Below are positions 38,401-47,247 of a stretch of DNA of 63,456 nucleotides, one piece after another. Both the position numbers and the translations under genes were made by a program. The DNA lies in contig JAQBOV010000095.1 of the NCBI GenBank assembly GCA_028287895.1, forward strand, positions 1-63,456, in the 5' to 3' direction. How positions within the stretch are numbered: position 1 is the stretch's first letter; each line of letters begins with the position of its first letter. The notes under the pieces are model-generated. The model was not told the origin of the DNA. It saw nothing but the letters and a program-made list of their open reading frames with translations, and made no database searches. This DNA comes from Mucilaginibacter sp. Its GTDB lineage: Bacteria; Bacteroidota; Bacteroidia; Sphingobacteriales; Sphingobacteriaceae.

Positions 38401-39668
38401 AAGCAGCTGAAATAGGGGTTGATCTGATATATTACATGGAGCCTGACCTTCCTGTGGGGTTATACGGAGACGGCATGCGCCTGCGGCAGGTATTGATCAA
38501 TTTATTGGGCAACGCAATGAAATTCACCCATCGCGGTGAAATATTTTTGAGCGTAACGATGGCCAGGGTTTTAAATAACAAAGGGATTGCGATCAATTTT
38601 GAAATAAGGGATACGGGCATTGGCATTCCCGAAGACAAACTGCCGCAGTTATTTGATGCGTTTTCACAAGTGGATTCTTCCACTACACGAAAATATGGCG
38701 GCTCAGGTCTTGGACTTGCCATTTGCAAGCGGCTGGTCACCCTTATGGGTGGTCGTATTGCCGTTAAAAGCCGTCAGGGAAAAGGCACGACTTTTACCTT
38801 CACTGTCAATTGCCGTATCAGTGATCACCCAAAGCAAACTGCCCCCATTCCCGGCAGAGAGATACTTAAAGGCAAAAAGATACTGATCGTGGATGATAAC
38901 CTCACCAACCTGCGCATTTTGCAATTACAACTGAAACATTGCCAGATGATAATTATATCAGCTACGGAAGGCTCTGAGGCTTTGTACCTGCTGGAGACCA
39001 ATGAAGGCATTGAGCTGGTAGTAACCGATATGCAAATGCCGGGTATGGACGGGATAGCGTTCTGCAGGCTGATCAAACACAGAAGGCCGCAGCTTCCGGT
39101 GATTTTATTAAGCTCCATGGGTGATGAAAGCCAGAAAAAACATCCCGGTCTATTTGCTGCTATGCTGACCAAGCCTGTTAAACCATTATACCTGGAAAGG
39201 GTTATTCTTAACCAGTTTCAGCACCAGAGCCAGGAGCAGGAGCCACAGGAGTCTCATCAGAAGCTGAGTAAGGAATTTGCCTTGTCTAAGCCATTGCATA
39301 TCCTGGTAGCGGAGGATAACCTGATCAACCAAAAGATGATCTTAAAGATACTGGAAAAACTTGGTTACCAGGCTTCGCTGGCCAATACCGGAAGGGAAGC
39401 TATCCACATGCTGGACAGGGAATTTTACGACCTTATCCTGATGGATGTGCAAATGCCTGAAATGGACGGATTGGAGTGTACCCGTTATATCAGGGACAAT
39501 TATACAAGGCAGCCGGTGATCATTGCCATGACCGCTAATGCAATGGTGGAAGACCGCGAAGAATGCATCAGGGCTGGAATGGACAATTATATCCCTAAAC
39601 CTGTCAAGATCGAAATACTGGTTGGCATGTTGCAGGAAACAAATTTTCCCGCGCAAATTCCGGTGTAA
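35490..39668 (+). CDS. Hybrid two-component sensor kinase with periplasmic propellers and two receivers
   Basis: This 1392-residue membrane protein has a signal/anchor helix (about 8-28), many beta-propeller (Reg_prop) repeats of the form LSSN-I-I-D-GN-WIGT (about 40-690), a Y_Y_Y domain (about 700-785), a second membrane helix (about 800-830), HisKA with phosphoacceptor His 891 ([15 protein letters not shown]), an HATPase domain with [10 protein letters not shown] and GGSGLGLAI, and two receiver domains with phosphoacceptor Asp 1180 ([11 protein letters not shown]) and Asp 1319 ([11 protein letters not shown]). Unlike classical HTCS regulators it has no AraC DNA-binding domain, so it must signal through another protein. 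It is 600 bases upstream of and co-oriented with the mannoside locus. Confidence 0.93.
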   Translation: MIKIPPIARIWIVSLTILLGSLLPLFCSAQKLSLNFEHFGTKEGLSQVNVNCIIQDSRGFMWIGSRNGLNRYDGYKFITYRYAPQDENSLSNNMITDLVEDTGGNIWVATANGLNCYERKTGILTRYMHDDHHINSLADNIINRLALDNDGSLWIATQNGGLDRLDLKRKIFTHHAHSDNTSGTVNDNNVRTVYKDSQGELWIGTASGGLSLYDRKSNTFCAFPFLDPKTHRPSGQNALSITENSKHELWIGTQEDGLYLFNEQDKTFKRFTHKQDSDNTISSNTIYSLIKDKDGNLWIGTENGGLSVWDVKRKKFYNYLHDEVDGNSINGNSIYGICRDRSGNMWLGAFSGGVNLFKKSTSSFTSYRHNSLPNSLSNNFVLSLFEDKDKNIWAGTDGGGLNKFDPEEGTFRSYKQKSGSGKGLSGNYVLVLDQDDQGNIWAGTWGNGITVINPENGRCSYFNRDAAGSHKLGSNNVYNLIQTRDKKIWIAVFGAGLDCYDKRTNTIKYYTADLKNPESISSNYIYALHEDKKGRLWIGTSDAGLELMDRKSNNFTHFKHDEKKNSISNNSITDIFEDGKGHLWLCTLSGLNYFDPATKHFTVFTKKDGLSSDITYAVKQDGQGKLWISTNNGLCRLDPLTGRFSNYTTEDGLQGDEFKPHSALATSNGELYFGGINGFNAFYPEQILKPAALSPVLITGIQVDNKALAIAKNSRDPSPLKQDIADTRSITLSYKQSMVSLEFVSLDFGSANKKEYAYKLEGFDTEWIYVGSRNTASYTNLPPGRYSFMVKCRNNAGLWSPVKNKLQIIIVPPLWLTWWFKILAAGFFAGAIYCIFKYRMRAIKLQQLVLEKLVQERTELLEQMTIDERKSRQEAEKANQAKSVFLATMSHEIRTPMNGVLGMATLLNETELNAEQREYSQTILHSGEALLNVINDILDFSKIESGKMELDTHDFDLRKCVEEVMDLFSGKAAEIGVDLIYYMEPDLPVGLYGDGMRLRQVLINLLGNAMKFTHRGEIFLSVTMARVLNNKGIAINFEIRDTGIGIPEDKLPQLFDAFSQVDSSTTRKYGGSGLGLAICKRLVTLMGGRIAVKSRQGKGTTFTFTVNCRISDHPKQTAPIPGREILKGKKILIVDDNLTNLRILQLQLKHCQMIIISATEGSEALYLLETNEGIELVVTDMQMPGMDGIAFCRLIKHRRPQLPVILLSSMGDESQKKHPGLFAAMLTKPVKPLYLERVILNQFQHQSQEQEPQESHQKLSKEFALSKPLHILVAEDNLINQKMILKILEKLGYQASLANTGREAIHMLDREFYDLILMDVQMPEMDGLECTRYIRDNYTRQPVIIAMTANAMVEDREECIRAGMDNYIPKPVKIEILVGMLQETNFPAQIPV

Positions 39669-39925
39669 GAATATCGGAGTACCCACAAAAAGAATTTACA
39701 CCAAGCGAAAGCGTGATACCTGACTCCATTAGCCTTAATTCTGCAATATTAAAGGCGCATTTGACCTTAAAGGCGCACTTATCCGGCATCATTGGCCTGG
39801 GGAATCAATAATTTTAATATTTTCGGTTAAATTCCCATCTTTTAAGAAAAAAATGCCTCACGTGGGATAGAATGTGTGCGTTTTTCTACTTTTTTAATAA
39901 AAGTGCATATTTTTTGCTAAAAAAA

Positions 39926-39956
39926 CTTGATAAAACGATTAACTTATTTACATTTG
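39926..39956 (+). promoter_or_regulatory. Probable promoter of the mannoside locus
   Basis: CTTG (39926-39929), a 19-base spacer and TACATTTG (39949-39956) match the Bacteroidota consensus with one mismatch in the upstream box. It lies 150 bases upstream of the operator cluster, so repression there would be by roadblock unless another promoter lies closer. Confidence 0.45.
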
Positions 39957-40110
39957 AAATATAATTCATGTTTTTTAAGTGAATTTGATATTTATTTATA
40001 CCCCTGCGTTCTTATTTATTGCTTAAAGTCGGTGACTGCTACCCCTCAATAGACTTAAGTAATGCTTATAAGTAGTTAAAAGCCTTCTTGGTAAAGAAGT
40101 GGTAAGTTGG

Positions 40111-40189
40111 TGAATCGATTTATCAAAAAATCGATCTTTATTGATAAATCGATTTACAAAGTAATGTGTCGTTGATAAATCGATTTATC
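40111..40189 (+). promoter_or_regulatory. LacI-type operator cluster upstream of susC
   Basis: Four CG-centred sites are present, with centres at about 40116, 40132, 40150 and 40181. The last, GATAAATCGATTTATC (40174-40189), is a perfect 16-base palindrome; the third is GATAAATCGATTTAC, and the first two are partial (AATCGATTTATC and AAATCGATCTTT). CG-centred palindromes are the typical targets of LacI-family proteins, and a LacI gene is at the end of this locus. Confidence 0.65.
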
Positions 40190-40285
40190 TGATTTAACAA
40201 ATTAAACAGAAAGGAGACGGAATGATAAAAAATTAATAATCAAATATTTAAGTAGCAATTAACAAACTAAAAACTAATTAACACA

Positions 40286-43200
40286 ATGAATAAATTTTTA
40301 CAGATTTTTCTAGGGCTTTTGGTATTCGGCGCAGTAGACGCTCATGCTCAAAGTATAAAAGTTACCGGTAAGGTAATCGGGAAAGACGATGGCCTGCCTC
40401 TGCCGGGGGTGAGCGTCGTTATTAAGGGTACACAAACCGGTGTAAGCACCAATGCAAACGGAGTTTTTACAATAACGGTTCCGGATAAAAGCAGTGCGCT
40501 CTCTTTCAAATTTATCGGCTATGTACGTAAGGATACCATTGCGTCAGCAAACGAAAGTTTAATTATTGCCTTAGTGTCCGACACCAGGCAGTTAACCGAG
40601 GTTACCGTAACAACGGCTTTAGGTATTAAACGTAAAGCTAAAGAGTTAGGGTATGCCACTCAATCGGTTTCCGGCAGAGAGTTGACTCAGGGTAAGGCTA
40701 CCAATCTGGGAGCCGGACTTTCGGGTAAGATTGCCGGTCTGCAGATCAACCAGGCAAACAACCAAATTGATGCCGGCGATCAGATACGTGTGGTATTACG
40801 CGGAAACCGGTCTTTCGTAGGTAATAATCAGGCGCTTCTGGTTGTTGACGGAGTTACAGTGGCATTAGGCTATCTTAATTCGCTTAACCCTAACGATGTT
40901 GAGAGTGTTACGGTGTTAAAGGGTGCCAATGCAGCAGCTTTGTATGGTTCTGAAGCGTCAAATGGTGTAATCATAGTAACGACCAAAAAGGGAAAAACCG
41001 GTGATGTAGGGACATTAACCTATACCAATACCACCATGCTTAATCAATTATCCTATTTCCCAAAACTGCAAAACCAGTTTGGTGGCGGAACTAACCAGGA
41101 CGCCTTCGGATTCCCTCAGTATACGCCTTATGAAAATCAGAATTTCGGCGACAGGTATGATGGCAGTTTAAGGCCACTCGGGCGTCCTTTGCCTGACGGT
41201 ACCACTCAAATGGTAACCTATGTGGACCGGGCAAATGAAAAGAAGAAGTTTTTTGACACCGGTCTGGATGAACAAAACGATGTTACCTACACATCCGGAG
41301 ATGAAAAAGGTTCCGTATTTATCAATGCACAGCATCTGTCAAGCAAAGGAACCACACCCGGGGACCTGGCCAACAGGACCTCCATGCGGGTTAACGGCAG
41401 CCGGACTTTTAAGAATTTAACGGCCAATTATTCTTTGGATTATAGTCAGCGGAATTACGATAAATCGTACGCGCAGGTTTATAATATGGTTATCAATACC
41501 CCATCTGAAATTCCCTTGACCCAGTACAGTGACCTCACCTCCAAATATGGTGACCCTAATAATTTCTACAACGACTATTACACAAGTCCTTACCAGGCAC
41601 TTCAGCAGGATCGCCAAAAAGAGCGTAAAGATGCCCTGCTCGGTAATTTATCCCTCAACTACAAAGTTAACAACTGGATCAATCTCCTTGTAAGGGGGGG
41701 CCTTACTACGTCTACCATCGTTGGTAAATACACGCAATCAGCATTCAATTATTCTGATTTTGCCAAAGCCAGCGGAAAATCAATTGCCGCAAATAATACA
41801 CAGGCTTCTGAAAGTGACTATGATCAGTTCAACAGCCGTATCAACGGAGACTTCCTGGCTACGTTTGATAAGAAATTAACTTCAGATTTCCGCCTGAAAT
41901 TTATAGCCGGCGCCCAAGTAATAGACCGCTCGCAGCAGAACATCGGGGTAGGGGCAAGCACCTTGGTTATTCCTGATTTGTACAATGTAAGTAACGTGTC
42001 GGGTGTTCCAAACGCTTATGAAAATATTTCTCATGATCGCCAGGTTGGTGTATTTGGAGATTTAACTTTAGGCTATAAGGATTATCTCTTTTTACATGCT
42101 ACCGGCAGGAGGGATGAAGATTCAAGACTGGCAGCAAGTAACCGCAGTTTCTTTTATCCTTCTATAGATGCTTCGTTTGTTTTCACCGATGCAATTGCTG
42201 CCCTGAAAAACAAAGATTTCCTTTCCTCAGGTAAAATAAGAGCGGGTATATCAAAAGTATATACGGTACAGGTAGGCGCCTATGCACTGCAATCCACCTT
42301 TGCAACCGGATCGGGGTTCCCATATGGAAGTAATGCAGGATTTACCGTGGGAGACGCTGTTTATGATCCTAACTTAAAACCAGAGATGACCGTTTCGAAG
42401 GAAATAGGTCTTGATTTAGGATTTTTACACAACCGGATAACTTTAGAGACCTCCGTATACTCTGAATTAACGACTAACCAGGAAATCACAACAGGGATAA
42501 ACATATCTAACGCAACAGGATTTACCAATGCTGTAATTAATACAGGAAGCGGAAGAACCCGCGGAATTGAAATTGCTATTAATGCCTCACCTGTGCTTTC
42601 TTTACGTAACGGTTTTACCTGGAATATTGGTGTTAATTATGCCTACAACGAAAACAAAGCCATATCCCTTTACCAGGGCCTGAATTCGCTCAGTATCGGC
42701 AGCAGTAACTATATCGTAGTTGGCAAATCATACCCGCAGCTGGTTGGATCCGATTATGTGAGAGATCCGCAGGGACATGTCGTTGTAAACAGTGTAACAG
42801 GTTTGCCGACTGTAAACAATACCTTGGTTGATTTCGGACAAACAAATCCTAAACACATTTTGGGTGTTAATACCAGTTTCTCATTCAAAAATTTCACCTT
42901 GGCAGGAACTGCTGAGTTTCGGGGCGGAGCGGTTGTATACAACGGATTTGCAAGCACGCTGGATTTCTCAGGTATAAGTTACACTTCTGCCGAAGGCGGA
43001 AGAGAACGTTTTGTATATCCAAATTCTGTTATACAAACCTCACCCGGCGTATATGTGAAAAATACCGATATCACCACCAATACCGGCGGCGGCGGCTTTT
43101 GGGCGGATGGTATACGTGATAACGTGATGTCAAATTACGTGGTCAGTGCTGATTATTTAAAGATCAGGGAACTGTCATTAGCCTACGAGGTTCCGGCTAA

Positions 43201-43399
43201 ATATTTACAGGGAAGTAAGGTTATAAAAAAGGTGACCGTTGCTTTAGTTGGCCGAAACCTGTTCATGTTCAGACCTAAGTCAAATATTTATACAGATCCG
43301 GAGATAAATGTTGGTACAGACAATCCTCAGGGTTATAACAACCTCAATCAAACTCCGCCAACCAGGATCTACGGTTTTACTGCAAGCGTCGGATTTTAA
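40286..43399 (+). CDS. SusC/RagA TonB-dependent outer-membrane transporter
   Basis: This 1037-residue outer-membrane protein imports oligosaccharides together with its SusD partner. Signal peptide to residue 22, then the carboxypeptidase-regulatory-like domain (VTGKVIGKDDGLPLPGVSVV), the plug with LRGNRSFVGNNQALLVVDGV and the Gly-Ala rich LYGSEASNGVIIVTTKKG, and the barrel ending with the aromatic GFTASVGF. The length and architecture fit the family. The adjacent GH92 mannosidase suggests alpha-mannosides as cargo. The stop is 16 bases before the SusD start. Confidence 0.96.
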   Translation: MNKFLQIFLGLLVFGAVDAHAQSIKVTGKVIGKDDGLPLPGVSVVIKGTQTGVSTNANGVFTITVPDKSSALSFKFIGYVRKDTIASANESLIIALVSDTRQLTEVTVTTALGIKRKAKELGYATQSVSGRELTQGKATNLGAGLSGKIAGLQINQANNQIDAGDQIRVVLRGNRSFVGNNQALLVVDGVTVALGYLNSLNPNDVESVTVLKGANAAALYGSEASNGVIIVTTKKGKTGDVGTLTYTNTTMLNQLSYFPKLQNQFGGGTNQDAFGFPQYTPYENQNFGDRYDGSLRPLGRPLPDGTTQMVTYVDRANEKKKFFDTGLDEQNDVTYTSGDEKGSVFINAQHLSSKGTTPGDLANRTSMRVNGSRTFKNLTANYSLDYSQRNYDKSYAQVYNMVINTPSEIPLTQYSDLTSKYGDPNNFYNDYYTSPYQALQQDRQKERKDALLGNLSLNYKVNNWINLLVRGGLTTSTIVGKYTQSAFNYSDFAKASGKSIAANNTQASESDYDQFNSRINGDFLATFDKKLTSDFRLKFIAGAQVIDRSQQNIGVGASTLVIPDLYNVSNVSGVPNAYENISHDRQVGVFGDLTLGYKDYLFLHATGRRDEDSRLAASNRSFFYPSIDASFVFTDAIAALKNKDFLSSGKIRAGISKVYTVQVGAYALQSTFATGSGFPYGSNAGFTVGDAVYDPNLKPEMTVSKEIGLDLGFLHNRITLETSVYSELTTNQEITTGINISNATGFTNAVINTGSGRTRGIEIAINASPVLSLRNGFTWNIGVNYAYNENKAISLYQGLNSLSIGSSNYIVVGKSYPQLVGSDYVRDPQGHVVVNSVTGLPTVNNTLVDFGQTNPKHILGVNTSFSFKNFTLAGTAEFRGGAVVYNGFASTLDFSGISYTSAEGGRERFVYPNSVIQTSPGVYVKNTDITTNTGGGGFWADGIRDNVMSNYVVSADYLKIRELSLAYEVPAKYLQGSKVIKKVTVALVGRNLFMFRPKSNIYTDPEINVGTDNPQGYNNLNQTPPTRIYGFTASVGF

Positions 43400-43415
43400 T
43401 TTAAAAAAGAGAAAG

Positions 43416-44984
43416 ATGAAAAGATTAACAACGATAGCACTTATTGCCCTTGCTTTCACATTGGGAGCTTGCAAGAAGGCTTATTTCGATATAAATAATA
43501 ATCCAAATAGTTCCACAAATGCTTATCCTGGATTGGTATTAACCAATGCCCTGAACGGCACGGCCAAAAACACTACCGGTTCTTATGAATTTTACCGGTT
43601 TGCTTCTCCATGGATCGGCTATTGGAATTTTAGCGGTGCCTATTCAGGTTTTTTAGAAGAGCGCAGCTATAATATCACCTCAAATTATGGCGGTGCAACA
43701 AACACCTGGGCCAATTTATTTAATAACCTGGAAGATTATTACTATTTGGAGCAGCAGGGTAAATTGCTTGGCAAGCCTTATTTTGTAGGGTATGCCAAAA
43801 CAATGAAAGCGTTTAACTTTCAGTACCTGGTGGATTTTTATGGTGACGTACCATACACACAGGCGCTTCAATCCACCAAATTTATCCGGCCTAAATATGA
43901 CAAGGATATAGCTATTTATGAAGATTTAGCTAAGCAACTGGACTCAGCTGCGACTATTTTTAAAGACAATGTTAATAAGGTGGCTTCCAGCGATGTAGCT
44001 TATGATATTATGTATGCAGGGGATCTGGTTAAATGGGGAAAACTTGCAAATACCATTAAATTGCGGCTATTGCTTCGCCAAAGCGAAATACCTGGCAGGA
44101 CAGCCTATATTAAGGCTGAAATAGCTAAAATCGATGCCAACGGATTAGGTTACATTCTTGCAGGAGAAACCGCAAATGTACAGCCAGGTTACTTAAACAG
44201 CGATGGAAAGCAAAACCCGTTCTACTCGGTATTTGGCTATACGGCTGCTGCCGCTGTAACAATGCAATTTGGCCATCTTGAGTATCTGGCAGCAAAATAC
44301 TCATTGGATTTTTATCAGAATAACAACGACCCGCGCCTGGGAAGATTTTACACCACTATTAATGAAGGTAAAGGAACAACTTACGTAGGGCATCCTTTCG
44401 GGCCAACTGCTACCGAGGCTGAAAAACCGGATCAAATATCGGCTATAGGGCCAGGCCTGGTAAGCTTTCCGACTGATGCAAGTAAACCACAGCCATTAAT
44501 TACTGATTTTGAAAGTTTGTTTCTGCAGGCCGAGGCTGCTCAGCGCGGTTTGACAACGGGTGACGCCAGGGCGCTTTATCAGGCCGCTGTAACACAATCA
44601 TTCATTGCCATGGATTTAACTGCCGGCGATGCTGCAACTTATCTAAGCTCACAACCTGTTGCCAACTGGGATGACCCGGTTAATAGCGGTTTTGGAATAA
44701 CCGCAGAAGACAGTGCTGCTAAAACTGATAACAAGCTTATTTTGATAATTAAACAGAAATGGGCTTCATTAAATGGTTTTAATGATATTGAGGCCTGGTG
44801 CGATTACAGAAGACTCGGTCTTCCTGCAGATATTCCGATCTCGAATAACCCGGCGGCTACTACCCTTAAAATACCGGTAAGAATGCCCTATCCGCAAAGT
44901 GAATATAACTACAATCCGGATAACGTAGGAGCCGAAGGCATAATAAGTCAATTTAACTCGCGGGTATTCTGGGACGTTAAATAA
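43416..44984 (+). CDS. SusD/RagB-like surface glycan-binding lipoprotein
   Basis: This 522-residue lipoprotein binds glycan on the cell surface and caps the SusC pore. The N-terminus is a lipoprotein signal with Cys 19 (ALAFTLGACKKAYFD). The DINNNPNSS motif and the helical repeats are typical of the SusD-like_2 group. I start it at ATG 43416; the frame is open further upstream (to 43308) but there it overlaps the SusC C-terminus. The position directly after SusC is the usual one. Confidence 0.94.
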   Translation: MKRLTTIALIALAFTLGACKKAYFDINNNPNSSTNAYPGLVLTNALNGTAKNTTGSYEFYRFASPWIGYWNFSGAYSGFLEERSYNITSNYGGATNTWANLFNNLEDYYYLEQQGKLLGKPYFVGYAKTMKAFNFQYLVDFYGDVPYTQALQSTKFIRPKYDKDIAIYEDLAKQLDSAATIFKDNVNKVASSDVAYDIMYAGDLVKWGKLANTIKLRLLLRQSEIPGRTAYIKAEIAKIDANGLGYILAGETANVQPGYLNSDGKQNPFYSVFGYTAAAAVTMQFGHLEYLAAKYSLDFYQNNNDPRLGRFYTTINEGKGTTYVGHPFGPTATEAEKPDQISAIGPGLVSFPTDASKPQPLITDFESLFLQAEAAQRGLTTGDARALYQAAVTQSFIAMDLTAGDAATYLSSQPVANWDDPVNSGFGITAEDSAAKTDNKLILIIKQKWASLNGFNDIEAWCDYRRLGLPADIPISNNPAATTLKIPVRMPYPQSEYNYNPDNVGAEGIISQFNSRVFWDVK

Positions 44985-45001
44985 TCCAAAACTTTAAATA
45001 A

Positions 45002-45973
45002 ATGAAGATGAAAAAGAATGACATTTTTAAATGCATTATACCATTACTACTCACGGTGGTATTGGCCTCCTGCAAGGACAGCTACCCGCAACCGGATTTT
45101 ACCAAAGATACTCCGATAGTGGAATTACCGGTAGCAAGTTTGGCAGGCAATGGCGGCGGAAATTCAATGAGCGCCAGTTTTGCGATCCAAACCGCACCTT
45201 CTGACTATTATATTTATGTCAACTATGCAGCTCCGAATGCAAACCCTACCGATCTGGTGGTTACTTTAGCTGTCGATACTGCTGTTTTGAATAAATATAA
45301 TAAGGTTAACGGTTATAGTACGGCTGACGGTACAGGTTATTTGCCGCTTCCATCGGCTGACTATAGTTTATCAAATAAGATAACTATTCCTAAAGGGCAG
45401 CGGAAAGTACAATACCATATCCAGTTTAATACTACTTTAATTGACCCTACGGTTAAATACGCATTGCCACTGAAAATTGTTGATGCATCAGGGGCTACCA
45501 TCAGCGGTAATTTTGGAACACTTAATTTACTGGTTGGGATTAAAAATGCCTATGATGCAGATTATACCACTACAGGATATTTCTTCCACCCGAGTGCTCC
45601 GCGCGCTTTGAAGGATACCAAACATATTTCAACCGTTGGAATAAATACCTGCAGTGCCGGCCTGGCCGATTTATATGGCAGTAACTATTACTTCCAGTTT
45701 GATGTAGCCGGATCTGCCTTAACAAACTGGGTGCCTGTAGGCTCAACGCCTGCTGCTCCGGCATCTGGTTTTATGACAGCTGATAATCCTGCCGGAACAG
45801 ATTATTCGACCTCGGCCCCTAATAGTCCGGGTACGGCACCATGGACTTCAGCCAGCTATAATAATACCTATGATACAGCTACACAAACGTTTTATATGCA
45901 TTATGGTTATAACGGAACCGGCCCTAACGGCTTTACCCGACAGGTATATGAAAAATGGGTGAGAATTAATTAA
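45002..45973 (+). CDS. DUF1735-containing surface lipoprotein (SusE-like position)
   Basis: This 323-residue lipoprotein has a signal with a lipobox Cys (VVLASCKDSYPQ). A DUF1735-type domain fills about residues 40-170 (VTLAVDTAVLNKYN; ITIPKGQRKVQYHIQF), and the C-terminal half resembles DUF4361. Such proteins sit after susC-susD in mannan and N-glycan utilisation loci and probably help bind glycan at the surface. The specific ligand is inferred from the neighbouring GH92 gene. Confidence 0.82.
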   Translation: MKMKKNDIFKCIIPLLLTVVLASCKDSYPQPDFTKDTPIVELPVASLAGNGGGNSMSASFAIQTAPSDYYIYVNYAAPNANPTDLVVTLAVDTAVLNKYNKVNGYSTADGTGYLPLPSADYSLSNKITIPKGQRKVQYHIQFNTTLIDPTVKYALPLKIVDASGATISGNFGTLNLLVGIKNAYDADYTTTGYFFHPSAPRALKDTKHISTVGINTCSAGLADLYGSNYYFQFDVAGSALTNWVPVGSTPAAPASGFMTADNPAGTDYSTSAPNSPGTAPWTSASYNNTYDTATQTFYMHYGYNGTGPNGFTRQVYEKWVRIN

Positions 45974-45988
45974 AAATTTATTAAAACG

Positions 45989-46023
45989 ATAAGGAGTTAC
46001 CTGCAAAATGGGTGACTCCTTAT
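45989..46023 (+). terminator. Hairpin between DUF1735 and TlpA-like genes
   Basis: ATAAGGAGT-T-ACC and GGT-G-ACTCCTTAT form a 13-bp stem with one T-G pair and a 9-base loop, 15 bases after the DUF1735 stop. No T run follows; it may attenuate or protect the upstream susCD message rather than end it. Confidence 0.55.
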
Positions 46024-46033
46024 TAATATCGAT

Positions 46034-47173
46034 ATGAAAAACAAGTCCTTTCTGATTTTGATTAATTTATTGCTGTGTTATAGCTGTACAAAATATAGCA
46101 CCGGCACAAAAGTTATATTAAATCTTAAGGCCGGTTTAAACGAAAAAGTTTTTCTCGAAAAAATAGCTTTCAATGATGAAAAGCAAATCCTTATTGATTC
46201 AGCAACGGTAACGGATAATCATCATCCTATCATTTTTAACGTGCCGGTAAACGAAGAACGGCTGTACAGATTGCGCATTTCTAATAGTAATATGCGTATC
46301 CTGTTTATAAATGATGTTAAAGAAATTACCATTAATGCCGATTGGTTTACTGGTAAATACTCAGTTAAAGGCACGGCCGCTACACAGCAACTTGCTGATT
46401 TCCAGTCACGACAACTGCGGATATCAGATCAGTTAAAAATTCTGCAGGAGATTGGGGATAAAAAGAAGAAGGTTAATTTGTCCGATGAGTCTATTAAAAG
46501 AATAACGGATACTTTTAACAGTAAGCTTGCTGAGCTTAACCAGCGGCCGCTTGCCTTTGCTGATACGGTGAGCGATCCGGTGATGTTTATGGTTCTGTAC
46601 AATAGTATTGATTTTGGTAATGACCACGCCAGGTTAAAAAAATTCATACAAAATGGTTCTTCGCGTTTTCCTGGCTACAGGCCCCTGCAGGTGCTGAAAA
46701 AGCAGGTAGATAAGTTCTTAAGCCTATATGAAAATCAATATAAGACAGGTGATACCGTGCCTTGGGTAACCTTAACCGATAAGGATGGGAAATATTTTTC
46801 CACCGCATCGTTGAAAGGTAAGTATTTCATTATAAACTTTTGGGCAACCTACTGTTCGGAATGTTATTTGTTTAACGGAGCCATGAAAAAACTAAATCAA
46901 AGATTGCCACCGGGCGAAATTCAAATGGTGAGTGTGGCAATTGACGATCAAAAAGATGCCTGGAAAAACATAATTGAAAAAGAAAATTACAACTGGACCG
47001 AGCTGATAGACGAAAATATGTGGAATGGTGCAGCTGTTAATACTTTAAAAGTCGATAGTATACCGTTTAATTTTTTTGTTTCCCCTACAGGAAAAATTAT
47101 CGGCAAAAATATCCGCACAGAAAACCTGGCAAACGTTGTTTTATCGGCGATCAGCCACACTCCTGTTAAATAG
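46034..47173 (+). CDS. TlpA-like thiol-disulfide lipoprotein
   Basis: This 379-residue lipoprotein (lipobox near LLCYSCTKY) has a DUF4369-like N-terminal region, a helical middle, and a C-terminal thioredoxin domain with the redox pair Cys 274-Ser-Glu-Cys 277 in NFWATYCSECYLF. TlpA/ResA-like proteins reduce disulfides in the periplasm. Finding one between the surface glycan proteins and GH92 in a utilisation locus is less usual; it may keep the locus enzymes in the right redox state. Confidence 0.85.
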   Translation: MKNKSFLILINLLLCYSCTKYSTGTKVILNLKAGLNEKVFLEKIAFNDEKQILIDSATVTDNHHPIIFNVPVNEERLYRLRISNSNMRILFINDVKEITINADWFTGKYSVKGTAATQQLADFQSRQLRISDQLKILQEIGDKKKKVNLSDESIKRITDTFNSKLAELNQRPLAFADTVSDPVMFMVLYNSIDFGNDHARLKKFIQNGSSRFPGYRPLQVLKKQVDKFLSLYENQYKTGDTVPWVTLTDKDGKYFSTASLKGKYFIINFWATYCSECYLFNGAMKKLNQRLPPGEIQMVSVAIDDQKDAWKNIIEKENYNWTELIDENMWNGAAVNTLKVDSIPFNFFVSPTGKIIGKNIRTENLANVVLSAISHTPVK

Positions 47174-47247
47174 CAAAAACCCCTGCCTGAAATAAATACG
47201 GTACACCGCACTACCATACACATTGTAACACAATTTAAATAAACATA

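Larger units (their letters stand above)
39669..40285. other. Long regulatory gap before the susC-like gene
   Basis: This 617-base interval has no supported open frame. It contains a promoter match (39926-39956) and a cluster of ATCGAT-centred palindromes (40111-40189), described separately. The leader of the susC mRNA from that promoter would be about 320 bases long. Confidence 0.6.

Noticed and set aside
35490..39668. Full HTCS with AraC output domain
   Set aside because: The protein ends after the second receiver, and no AraC-type helix-turn-helix was found in it or directly after it.
43308..43415. N-terminal extension of the SusD gene
   Set aside because: This part overlaps the SusC C-terminus in another frame, and a proper lipoprotein signal starts at 43416.
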